From the NCBI GenBank assembly GCA_016702745.1, contig JADJDJ010000002.1, forward strand, positions 1-64,000: a DNA stretch of 64,000 nucleotides, given 5' to 3'. This DNA is from Chitinophagaceae bacterium (GTDB lineage: Bacteria; Bacteroidota; Bacteroidia; Chitinophagales; Chitinophagaceae). Made by a program: the position numbers and the translations under genes. Below are positions 55,003 through 63,548 of this stretch, one piece after another (position 1 is the stretch's first letter; each line of letters opens with the position of its first letter). Under the pieces are notes generated by a model. That model made no database searches, was not told the origin of the DNA, and worked only from the letters and a program-made list of their open reading frames with translations.

Positions 55003-56010
55003 TTATTCCAGAGGTTTTCCACCCAGCAGCATCGCATAAGCATCCACCCGATGATATTCATAAGCCCTTCCAAATAAGGCTTCGGCAGACAGAACGCTAT
55101 CAATGACTGATGGTGCATTGCTGGTCAATAACCGAAGGTGTTTTTCACTTTGCACATATTTATCTTCCTCCCCGATAATATTTGTTTTCTCCAGCAGTTC
55201 ACCGGCTATTTGCAATAAATCACCGGCATCCAGAGAAAGTTCTTTGATGTGCAGGGCCTTATCTAATCCAATCGCCTTTGCAATCAAACCCATCCGGGTA
55301 TGATCCGGAAAAGAAGGCGCGATATCTTTATCAATGATATACCTTTCTGCATCCGGGAATTTACTATCGAGATCCAGTACAAAGGCGGCATTCCCTGCGG
55401 CCGGTGCCCCAAACGTGATGAGCTGCAGGTTTTGTTTTACCGATCCTTTTAATTCCTTCTTCAGGTAGCCTGCCAATGGATAAGCGAGATTTCCACCCAA
55501 ACTATGACCCGTAACGATCATTGATGATCCGGCAGGAATTTTCTGCTCAATAAAATCAAGTATGGATAACCCTGTAGCACCATCTTTTAATTGCAGAAGG
55601 TTTTTAAAACCAAGATAGGTCCCCCGGGAGAGATAGGCTTTTGTCACTGTATCTGCATAGTCCCATTTTTTCTGGTTGAAAACATTAAAATCCTGCAGGA
55701 TAAAATTCTGAAAGCCGTCGTTGCTGAATTCGATCATTGATCCCCGGATCACCAGCGCATACTGAAGCGAATCTTTCTTTTTGGCGATATAGGCAAAATT
55801 ACCGTTGACTGCCTGTGGCTGGAAAACCAGTTCAAATCCCGGCGCATATTTCTGTATAGAATCGGATAAACCGGGTTTGTAAACCAATTGATTGAGCAGG
55901 ACTGTTTCTTTTGCAGATAAAAAACCAGCAGGTTCCTGTTTTTTTTCTTTTGACTTACAGGCCGCAAAACCAAAAGGAAGCATCACTAATAATAATTGCC
56001 AATTTTTCAT
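55003..56010 (-). CDS. Class 3 lipase-type lipoprotein
   Basis: Lipobox LPFGFAAC at the N-terminus (Cys18). The lipase_3 fold is recognised by VTGHSLGGNLAYPLAGYL with the nucleophile Ser, YALVIRGSM upstream as oxyanion strand, and LITFGAPAAGNAAFVLDLDSKFPDAERYIIDKDIAPSFP with the Asp region. 335 aa. A secreted or outer-membrane esterase acting on acylglycerols is likely; substrate unknown. It converges with the plus-strand 109-aa gene. Confidence 0.88.
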   Translation of the reverse strand: MKNWQLLLVMLPFGFAACKSKEKKQEPAGFLSAKETVLLNQLVYKPGLSDSIQKYAPGFELVFQPQAVNGNFAYIAKKKDSLQYALVIRGSMIEFSNDGFQNFILQDFNVFNQKKWDYADTVTKAYLSRGTYLGFKNLLQLKDGATGLSILDFIEQKIPAGSSMIVTGHSLGGNLAYPLAGYLKKELKGSVKQNLQLITFGAPAAGNAAFVLDLDSKFPDAERYIIDKDIAPSFPDHTRMGLIAKAIGLDKALHIKELSLDAGDLLQIAGELLEKTNIIGEEDKYVQSEKHLRLLTSNAPSVIDSVLSAEALFGRAYEYHRVDAYAMLLGGKPLE

Positions 56011-56021
56011 AACACTTTAAA

Positions 56022-56050
56022 TAAAAATCCCGCCATTTTTCAGGCGGGAT
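56022..56050 (-). terminator. Rho-independent terminator of the fatty-acid hydroxylase gene
   Basis: On the minus strand AATCCCGCC-TGAAAAAT-GGCGGGATT then TTTATTT. Confidence 0.85.
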
Positions 56051-56083
56051 TGGATGATCAATATTTTATTTTGTCCAACAGCA

Positions 56084-56761
56084 TCAGGAATTGGAAGACT
56101 TCTTTTCAAACATCAGTTCTTTTACTTTCTCTTTATCTTCTTTTTCTCTTTTCAGATCAAACATGGTTCCGAAGATATGGTCCCATAAAGTGGAACTCAC
56201 TCCATATCCATTGTGCTCATTTTTATAATGATGCAGGTGATGGTTTCTCCAAAGTGGTTTCATCCATTTAAATGGCGGGTTCCAGGCATGAATCGCGTAG
56301 TGCATGGTTCCATACATCAGGTAACCGAGCAAAAATCCCGGGAAGAACATAAATGTATAACTCCCGATGATCAGGTAGGTCAATCCAAATAATGTAGAGG
56401 AAATGATGATACTGGGTAAGGGCGGCATGAATAAACGCTGCCGGTCGCGGGGATAATGATGGTGGTTCCCATGAAGGGTGTACACAAATTTGGTAGCGCC
56501 CGGTGTTTTTGGCACCCAGTGAAAAATAAAACGATGAGCGATATATTCAAATAGTGTCCAGAAAAACATACCTCCAAAGAAAACCAGCAGGATGGTGCTG
56601 GTGCTGTAATTGTATTTGGTGGCTGCCAGGTAAATGACATAGGTAAGGATGGGGATATACATACCCCAGATCACCAGCGGATGGGCCTTGGTCAGTGCTT
56701 CCAGGAAATCACTCTTGAAGAGCCGGGCCTGCCCTTTATTATGTATTTTTTCGAAATGCAT
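56084..56761 (-). CDS. Fatty acid 2-hydroxylase-like (sterol desaturase superfamily)
   Basis: The 225-aa membrane protein has the histidine clusters of the superfamily: IAHRFIFHWVP, LHGNHHHYPRDRQR, MHYAIHAWNPPF and WRNHHLHHYKNEHNGYGVSS, spaced as in ceramide/fatty acid 2-hydroxylases (Scs7/FA2H without cytochrome b5). Four TM segments surround them. Bacteroidota make 2-hydroxy sphingolipids, so a role in lipid hydroxylation is plausible. Diiron enzyme. Confidence 0.88.
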   Translation of the reverse strand: MHFEKIHNKGQARLFKSDFLEALTKAHPLVIWGMYIPILTYVIYLAATKYNYSTSTILLVFFGGMFFWTLFEYIAHRFIFHWVPKTPGATKFVYTLHGNHHHYPRDRQRLFMPPLPSIIISSTLFGLTYLIIGSYTFMFFPGFLLGYLMYGTMHYAIHAWNPPFKWMKPLWRNHHLHHYKNEHNGYGVSSTLWDHIFGTMFDLKREKEDKEKVKELMFEKKSSNS

Positions 56762-56814
56762 GGCGCAAAGATAAGGAATGAATCGGGGGTCAAAAATTGT
56801 ATAACAGACTGATT

Positions 56815-59368
56815 TTAATCAGTTTCAACTATCTCGTCAACCCGTTGAAACTGATAGCCTTTGGTCTTTAAATAGCGGACCAGTTCGGGCAGTTTCCGGT
56901 AGAATTTATCGGTCCTTCCCGGCCCGGCCCCGATATGCATGAGTAAAATAAAACCATTCAATCCGGCCGGTCTGTTTTGCTCCGCTTGCAGGATCGATGC
57001 CAGGATTTTTTCACTGCTCCGGTAATTTTTATCCTTATCCGTGGTATAATCGGCATGACTGAGGGTACCCGGCGTATAATTGATCAGTTGCACCTGTAGT
57101 TCCTTTGACCAGTTGGCAATACTGTCGTTATACCATTCATAAGGCGGTAAAAAATATTTCGCTCTTTTGATATCGATCCCCAGTCTTGCCATGGCCGTAT
57201 AATTATCGGCCAGATCAAAACGAAACTGATTTTTAGTAACGAGCAGACTATCAGGTTTGGACCAGTCGCAGTATAATAAATGTTTATCGGAATGAGGACC
57301 GAGATAATGTCCTTCTTTTTGCAGTTTGCGGATGACGGGATGAAAGGACTTATTCCTGTAAAAATCTCCGGTGAAAAAGAAGGAGGCTTTGATATTGGCA
57401 TTGTCCAGGGCTTCTTCAATAAAGGATCCTCCTTCTGCAAACTCATGACCGGTAAAGACCAGCGCAATTTTCTTTTGGGTACTATCGCCTCTGATGATGG
57501 CTCCTTTATATTGATTATGGCCTCCTGAAGCGGAGGCTATTGCTTTTTTGGACGGCCGGCTGCCTCCTGCGCCGCTAATAAATAAATCAGGGATGCCGTT
57601 CCATCCATTGTGGGTTCATTGGTACTATAATCACCATAATCATCGTGATATACAGCCAGGTTACTTTGGAAAGCCGCATATTCATCCGGTTCAAACAATT
57701 TGATACCGATGAGCCCTTTGTAAATACTGGTGTAGACGGGGCCGTCTACCAGTCCGCCGTCAATCGGGTATTTTTTAATATGAGTAAATGCTGAATGTGG
57801 ATCAACCGGTGTATCTCCCCAGTTGGGTAAGCCATATACCATGGATGTTCCCCAGGGGTTGCAACCAAATAACCAGTCGATATTGGCCTGCATCAATGCT
57901 TCATAAGTTTTATCGCCTGTCAGTTGCTGGTACCAGTAACATTGAATCGCGAATGAAGTAGTGAGATTATTACTGCACCAGATAAAGGGGATGCCGCGGT
58001 AGAAAGCGTTTTGTTTGGCTTTGTTCCAGACCAGTTCAATTCCTTCTTTATAATAACCTGTAATCTTTTTAAAACCCTCTATTCTATTCTGAATAAATTC
58101 ATACTTTTTTAAAAGTTTGGCAGACTCATAATGGCCGATATTGATAAAAGGATACCATTGATAGTGTTTAGCGGTATCCTTACCTAACCATGGTGTAATT
58201 TTCTCCAGGCTAGCAATTCGAAGCAAACCATCCATCTGATTACCACAAATCATCGACTTATTTATTACATCCATTTCACAGATACTGGCCCAAGCCAGCT
58301 CCCCATCATCAAAATAATTTTCTTCGGCATAGATATAAGGAGATTTGACAGATGCCGTTTGGGTAAAACCGGCTTTGCGTGAAGCAAATGCATAAGCTGT
58401 CATTGCTTTTTTTGAGAGCAGATTTGAATAGTCTGGTTGAACAGGATCAAATAATATACTCCCCAGTGCAAAGGCACTTGAGAATTTAGCTGCCGTTGAG
58501 CTAGTTCCGGTTGTAGCATTCATGAACTTTCCTCTTTGCTGTGGTTCACCACTTACAAAGTATACCGGTCTTTCCATTCCCTTACCGTACTGTGTATCCT
58601 GTGCCGGCATCCGCATATTGATATGATCCCGGTCATCGCCGATCTGGTTGAACATCCAGTCGGGGCGAGGATGCATTTTCAATAACCAGTCCAGTCCCCA
58701 TTTGGCTTCATCCAGCACATCGGCCCTGCCATTTTTTCCATCCAGTCCGTTGGACTGTTTTTCATCCGTAAACACCTGTGGAAAATCGCGATAGGCAGCC
58801 AGCAAATGCCAGGTAGCATTGGCAGATGTGGCGCTGTATTGTAAATAATCAGAAGCATCATGCCAGCCACCCACCACATCAATATGGGTGCTGTCCTTGA
58901 TTCCGGCTTTTTCGCCATATAATACATATCCGTCATGGGTATGACAACTATCCTTTAAATAAGGATTGAAACCGGTTCTTTGCTGCCGCATATAACGCAA
59001 ACAGAAATCAGCAGCTCCTTTGTATACATCGTTTCCAATCTCAAATTCAGGTGAGCGGGAATCGGTGGTTTGTAAGAAATAGCGGCCCGGTTTTTTAAAA
59101 GCGGAGAAATCCAGGCGAAAGGTTTGTGTGAAAGGTCCATAGGCGCCAAAATTCTGACCAGCCTTTCCGCTATAAACAGCCTTTTGTGTGACTGCATCAA
59201 CTAGGGTAAATTTTGTCAGCACTTCATTGGCATCCTTTCGGCACCAAACGCCACTTTTATACCGGCAGGTGTATACCCCAGCTGGTTGATCCGGATCCAG
59301 GCGGCGGGTTCTTCTTTGGGCCAAAAGAAAGCAGCGGAAACAAAAGGAAAGAGGAGGCCTTTATTCAT
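56815..59368 (-). CDS. Glycoside hydrolase family 9 fused to a degenerate NodB-type deacetylase domain, two frameshifts
   Basis: Reconstructed 851-aa protein from ATG 59368 (MNKGLLFPFVSAAFF, likely signal). CelD_N Ig-like domain begins WIRINQLGYTPAGIKVA; the GH9 catalytic barrel has GGWHDASDYLQYS (catalytic Asp region), CNPWGTSMVYGLPNWG with PVDPHSAFTH, and TNEPTMDGTASLIYLLA (acid Glu). After about residue 610 follows a NodB-like domain: IALVFTGHEFAEGG in place of TFDD, ASFFFTGDFYR, GPHSDKH (H-S-x-x-H kept) and FLPPYEWYN. Frames break at 59246-59248 and 57544-57549; one base added at each restores VAFWCRKDANEV and GRPKKAIASASGG. Without the second fix the deacetylase would have no proper start. 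Likely a periplasmic or secreted beta-glycan degrader. Confidence 0.82.
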
Positions 59369-59434
59369 TCCACCAATTTACAAACAAGCTGCTAACTTAG
59401 CATCCTTATCACTGAATAAAATCAATTGAACAAT

Positions 59435-60454
59435 ATGAAGCTGGTTACTTACATTAAAGAAGAAAGAGAACAACTGGGTGTGCTGATCCATGACACCATC
59501 TATGATATGGAAGTCCTGCACCCCGATCTGCCCAATAGCATGAACCTTTTTTTAAATTACTGGGAGGATTATTTTCCCATTGCCCAGGCTGGTGAGATCT
59601 TATTAAAAGAAGGAACCCGTACCAGCAACCGGGGCGTATTACTCAGCGAAGTTCAACTCATGGCTCCTGTGCCTTTTCCCACCAGTTGCAGGGATGGATA
59701 TGCATTCCGGCAACATGTGGCGGCGGCTCGTCGTAACCGTAAAGTGGAGATGATTCCGGAGTTTGACCAGTATCCGATTTTTTATTTTACCAATCACCAC
59801 AGCATACAGGGTCCCGGTGAAGTCCGTTGTATGCCTGATCATTTTGAAAAGCTGGACTTTGAATTGGAAGCAGCCATCGTCATCAGTAAGCATGGGAGAA
59901 ATATCAGAGCAGAAGAAGCGGATGAATATATCGGCGGACTGATGATCATGAATGACCTGAGTGCCCGTCGTCTGCAGATGGAAGAAATGCTGCTGAACCT
60001 GGGACCTGCGAAGGGAAAGGATTTCTCTACAGTAATTGGCCCCTGGCTGGTAACATTGGATGAACTGGAAGAATATGTTGTTCCCTGCAAGGAAAATCAT
60101 ACCGGCAAGAGCTGGAACCTGCCCATGAAATGTTTTGTGAATGGCAAACAGGTGAGTGAAGGCAACCTGTCAGACATGGACTGGACCTTTGCAGAAATTA
60201 TTGAAAGAGCTTCTTATGGAGTTGATCTCTATCCCGGAGATGTGATTGGCAGTGGCACGGTAGGCACGGGTTGTTTTCTGGAACTGAATGGCACGGGCAA
60301 ACTGAATGATCCGAATTATGCGGAGCAGTGGCTGCAACCGGGTGATGTGGTGGATATGGAAATCGGGCAGCTGGGGAAACTGAGTAATACCATTGTGGCG
60401 GAGGAAACGGACCCGATGGCTATCGGGTGGAGTATTTTGGGGAGGAAGAAATGA
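59435..60454 (+). CDS. Fumarylacetoacetate hydrolase (FAH) family protein
   Basis: ATG 59435 (MKLVTYIKEEREQLGVLI) preferred over a TTG three codons upstream. FAH motifs: FRDGYAFRQH-type SCRDGYAFRQHVAAAR, FYFTNHHSIQGPGEV, LDFELEAAIVISKHGRNI with metal Glu residues, YIGGLMIMNDLSARRLQ, KDFSTVIGPWLVT, and DVIGSGTVGTGCFLEL. 339 aa. The family cleaves C-C bonds in tyrosine or aromatic catabolism; the flavin reductase-like gene next door also points to aromatic degradation, but other pathway genes are outside the window. Confidence 0.92.
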   Translation: MKLVTYIKEEREQLGVLIHDTIYDMEVLHPDLPNSMNLFLNYWEDYFPIAQAGEILLKEGTRTSNRGVLLSEVQLMAPVPFPTSCRDGYAFRQHVAAARRNRKVEMIPEFDQYPIFYFTNHHSIQGPGEVRCMPDHFEKLDFELEAAIVISKHGRNIRAEEADEYIGGLMIMNDLSARRLQMEEMLLNLGPAKGKDFSTVIGPWLVTLDELEEYVVPCKENHTGKSWNLPMKCFVNGKQVSEGNLSDMDWTFAEIIERASYGVDLYPGDVIGSGTVGTGCFLELNGTGKLNDPNYAEQWLQPGDVVDMEIGQLGKLSNTIVAEETDPMAIGWSILGRKK

Positions 60455-60622
60455 GTTTTTCACCGCAGAGATTCGCTTAAAAAACGTAGAAAAAACAGAA
60501 AAAAACAAGCTTCACACACCAGAGAGACAGTATGTTAATTGATAATTTGCTAATGGTAGTGACACTCGGGAGATTCTGAAGATAAATAACCAACTCTTCA
60601 ATGTTTCCTACAGCTATGTTGC

Positions 60623-61088
60623 TTAACCGCAAAGACGCAATGACGCTAAGAACAGTGGTAAATAAGGAGCATTTTGAATTTCTGGCAAAACAAATTTTTC
60701 TTGCTGCCTTAGAAGTCCATAAAAATTTAGGCCCTGGTTTGCTGGAATCCGTTTACGAGTTTGCTTTATTAAAAGAGTTACAATTAAGAAAAATATCTTC
60801 TTTATATCAGGTTAAAGTCCCGCTCTTTTACAAAGGTCATGATACCGGGAAGGAGTTCTTTGTCGATATTTTAGTTGAAAATGAAATTATAATTGAAATA
60901 AAAGCAGCAGAACTTATTCATCCGGTACATATAGCACAAGTTTTATCATATCTTAAATTAGCAGACAAGCGCATGGGGTTTTTGATAAATTTTAATGTGC
61001 CCATGATGAAAGAAGGCTTTAAAAGATTAGTCAACAACTACTAAATATATCTTTGCGATTCCTTGCGCCATTGCGTCTTTGCGGTTAA
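60623..61088. mobile_element. Candidate mobile unit: nuclease gene bounded by 30-bp inverted repeats
   Basis: Left end TTAACCGCAAAGACGCAATG (60623-60642, continuing to 60652) and right end (61059-61088) are reverse complements over 30 nt with 3 mismatches. The 466-bp unit contains only the GxxExxY gene, whose ATG lies inside the left repeat. Gene-less copies of the same repeat occur at 22877 and at the IS110 site. Confidence 0.6.
60640..61044 (+). CDS. GxxExxY family protein (PD-(D/E)XK nuclease fold)
   Basis: The ATG at 60640 (MTLRTVVNKEHFEFLAK, 134 aa) lies within the left repeat; the ATG at 60601 adds translated repeat and is less likely. The family name motif is GPGLLESVYEFALLKEL (G..E..Y). 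The nuclease-like core reads FFVDILVENEIIIEIKAAELI, with D and ExK placed as in PD-(D/E)XK enzymes, followed by HIAQVLSYLKLADKRMGFLINF. Family biochemistry is not established. The gene has a lower GC content than its neighbours and is enclosed by inverted repeats, so lateral movement is likely. Confidence 0.88.
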   Translation: MTLRTVVNKEHFEFLAKQIFLAALEVHKNLGPGLLESVYEFALLKELQLRKISSLYQVKVPLFYKGHDTGKEFFVDILVENEIIIEIKAAELIHPVHIAQVLSYLKLADKRMGFLINFNVPMMKEGFKRLVNNY

Positions 61089-61097
61089 ACTTTAGAT

Positions 61098-61979
61098 ATG
61101 ATACTCCATTTAAAAGATCTCTCCACCCAGGAAAAACAATACTACCTCCAGCACGTCGTAGCCCCCCGCCCCATCTGTTTTGCCTCCACGATCAGTAAGG
61201 AAGGAAAGGTCAACCTCAGCCCATTCAGTTTTTTCAACCTGTTTTCTTCCAATCCACCGATTGTGATATTCTCCCCATCCAGGAGGGTCCGGGATAATAC
61301 CACCAAGCATACGCTTCAAAACGTACAGGAAGTACCCGAAGTGGTGATCAGCATGGTCAGCTATGATATGGTGCACCAGGTTTCACTTGCCAGTTGCGAA
61401 TACCCCGAAGGCGTGAATGAGTTTAATAAAGCGGGCTTTACCGAAGTACCCGCCAGTCTGGTCCGGCCACCCATGGTAAAAGAAAGCAAGGTGAACATGG
61501 AATGCAAAGTGCTGGAAGTAAAACCACTGGGAACAGCCGGCGGTGCCGGCAACCTTGTGATATGTGAAGTGCTAATGATGCATATTGACGACTCCCTTTT
61601 CAATGAAGAAAAAAAACTGGACCAGCGAAGAATCAGTCTGGTAGCCAGGTTGGGAGGCGATTGGTACAGTTGGGTGGATGATCGCAATCTCTTTCGGGTT
61701 GAAAAACCCAACACGCAGCTGGGTATCGGCGTGGATGCTTTGCCGGCCGGTATCCGGAACAGCTCCATACTTACCGGAAATAACCTGGGACAATTGGGGA
61801 ATGTAAATGTATATCCTGTTATTGACCCGGTTTTTGAGGACACCCATCTGAAACATATCGTTCAGTATTACAGCATTAACCCGGCCGACATGGAAAAAGA
61901 GCTGCACCGATATGCCAAAAAATTGCTGGATAAAGGCGAAGTACAGGCAGCCTGGCAGGTACTACTGGCGGCAGATTAA
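61098..61979 (+). CDS. Flavin reductase-like (FMN-binding split barrel) protein
   Basis: The 293-aa protein has the flavin reductase domain: LQHVVAPRPICFASTISKEGKVNLSPFSFFNLFSSNPPIVIFSPS, KHTLQNVQEVPEVVISMVSYDMV and the LARLGGDWY-type VARLGGDWYSWV. Such proteins bind FMN and often serve aromatic-degradation monooxygenases. The ATG is only 10 nt after the nuclease-repeat unit, so its natural promoter must lie in that unit or before it; the insertion may have changed its regulation. Confidence 0.88.
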   Translation: MILHLKDLSTQEKQYYLQHVVAPRPICFASTISKEGKVNLSPFSFFNLFSSNPPIVIFSPSRRVRDNTTKHTLQNVQEVPEVVISMVSYDMVHQVSLASCEYPEGVNEFNKAGFTEVPASLVRPPMVKESKVNMECKVLEVKPLGTAGGAGNLVICEVLMMHIDDSLFNEEKKLDQRRISLVARLGGDWYSWVDDRNLFRVEKPNTQLGIGVDALPAGIRNSSILTGNNLGQLGNVNVYPVIDPVFEDTHLKHIVQYYSINPADMEKELHRYAKKLLDKGEVQAAWQVLLAAD

Positions 61980-62038
61980 TTATTGTTTTTCAGCATTTGA
62001 TTTTCTATCTTTAGATAGCACCATTAAACAGCTGTTCT

Positions 62039-62929
62039 ATGCACAAAACAGCCCTCCCCCTCTTAATCATTTCATGCATCCTGTCAGGATTGTTTTCCTG
62101 TGTGCCCCAGCAAAAAGTAATCAGCAGTAAAAAGCAGCTCGGCACACTCGACAGCCAGCTGACCGTTCACAGTCAGAACCTGAAAAAGCTGGACGAAGTC
62201 AGACAGCAAAAAGATGAGGAAAACGGAATTGACAGTACAGCGAATGCCCGTATCAAAAATTTTATCGACAAAACCGATAAGGAAATCGATACCCTGATCA
62301 ATCAGAATACCATCCTGATCAACGGTACCGAAGTAGATAAATCCGATTGGGAGCGATTGAAAAAAGTATTGTCTTCAACCCGAACCGCCGAACAGCGGAT
62401 CAATCAGAAAATTTCTTTCCTGCAGGATCTGCTGAACAGGAATATGGTGGTCAAACTGGATCAGGATGTTTTGTTTCAGCCGGGTAGTTATACGGTTAGT
62501 CCGGACATGGTCAAAAACATGACTAAATTATTTGAACCGGCTGCGGCTGAGATCGAGCGATTTACTGCAAAGTATCCGGACTTCCCGCTTTCTCTCGTTA
62601 TTACTTTTAAAGGATATGCTGATGGCACCACGATTGGTGAGGGCTCTTCGTTATACCGTTCTCTGAAAGAGCGTTTAACTCTGTCGAATAAGGATCCCGA
62701 TGCGAAGGATCTCAATAAAGAACTATCCAATGCCCGGGCCGAGGCAGTATGGCAACTGTTTAAACAATTTGCGGCTACCAAATCCCAGAACGGAATCTAC
62801 ATCAAAAATGTATTGTACATGTTCCAGGGAAAGGGCGAAAGCTTTCCTGATCCTAAAGTAACAGATTATAAAGTAGATGATCCCCGCCGAAGGGTGGTAT
62901 TGTTATTCTGGAGTTTGTTCCCGGATTGA
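62039..62929 (+). CDS. Lipoprotein with coiled coil and OmpA-like C-terminal domain
   Basis: Lipobox SGLFSC (Cys20). Residues 30-140 are a long predicted coiled coil (KKQLGTLDSQLTVHSQNLKKLDEVRQQ). The C-terminal part carries DQDVLFQPGSYTVSPDMVKNM, VITFKGYADGT, LSNARAEAVWQLFK and DDPRRRVVLLFW, the order of an OmpA/MotB peptidoglycan-binding domain though diverged. It may link the outer membrane to peptidoglycan. 296 aa. Confidence 0.8.
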   Translation: MHKTALPLLIISCILSGLFSCVPQQKVISSKKQLGTLDSQLTVHSQNLKKLDEVRQQKDEENGIDSTANARIKNFIDKTDKEIDTLINQNTILINGTEVDKSDWERLKKVLSSTRTAEQRINQKISFLQDLLNRNMVVKLDQDVLFQPGSYTVSPDMVKNMTKLFEPAAAEIERFTAKYPDFPLSLVITFKGYADGTTIGEGSSLYRSLKERLTLSNKDPDAKDLNKELSNARAEAVWQLFKQFAATKSQNGIYIKNVLYMFQGKGESFPDPKVTDYKVDDPRRRVVLLFWSLFPD

Positions 62930-62930
62930 T

Positions 62931-63548
62931 TCATTGCAAAGCGCTGCGGATATAATCAACATAGGCAACCGCATTTTTCCGGACAGACCGGAAAACCCAT
63001 TTACTTTTTCCAACCAGGTCAGGGCCGGCGGCCAGTAAGCCACTCATGACCGTTCTTTCCGTAAAAAATTCGCAAACAATCTCTTTTCTTTCGCTATAAG
63101 CATCTTTTTTCCCTGCCAGTAAATAATTGATAGTGCTGCAAAGATCATAGCGGGCCGTTCGTTTTTTAGAACCATCATCCTGCCTTTCCACTTCCACATC
63201 GGTTTTCACAAATTCTGCCTCCACATTTAAAATGACAATCACAAAATCAGTCTGCTTTTGCTGCAAAAGATTATCGAGCCAGTCAGTACTGTCACCTAAG
63301 GGGACAACCCTTTGTTCTGCCAAACTAACCTTACCCGCATTTTCTCTTTCAATAATTTCCATCAGGTAATAGCGCAGACTGTCGGCTACATCGGAAAGCA
63401 ATTCTTTTTTATTCTTTCTGAAACCGGTGGAGGATGGATCATAGCCGTTTACGACCAGGACCTTTGGCAGAGAATCAGTTGATTGTGCCAGGACAGAATC
63501 ACAGTTGACTGAGCAGAAAAATAACAGCAGGAACCAGTTTATTTTCAT
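62931..63548 (-). CDS. Exported protein of unknown function (205 aa)
   Basis: Signal peptide MKINWFLLLFFCSVNCDSVLAQ. The mature part (LPKVLVVNGYDPSSTGFRKNKKELLSDVADSLRYYLMEI, FVIVILNVEAEFVKTDVEVERQDDG, YDLCSTINYLLAGKKD) resembles an alpha/beta fold of Bacteroidota proteins with no known function. The ATG overlaps the desaturase stop (ATGA), so the two are coupled. Function unknown. Confidence 0.7.
   Translation of the reverse strand: MKINWFLLLFFCSVNCDSVLAQSTDSLPKVLVVNGYDPSSTGFRKNKKELLSDVADSLRYYLMEIIERENAGKVSLAEQRVVPLGDSTDWLDNLLQQKQTDFVIVILNVEAEFVKTDVEVERQDDGSKKRTARYDLCSTINYLLAGKKDAYSERKEIVCEFFTERTVMSGLLAAGPDLVGKSKWVFRSVRKNAVAYVDYIRSALQ

Noticed and set aside
57084..57467. Minus-strand frame overlapping the deacetylase part
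   Set aside because: Its sequence is not protein-like, while the frame in register with GH9 gives clear NodB-type strands and the H-S-x-x-H motif.
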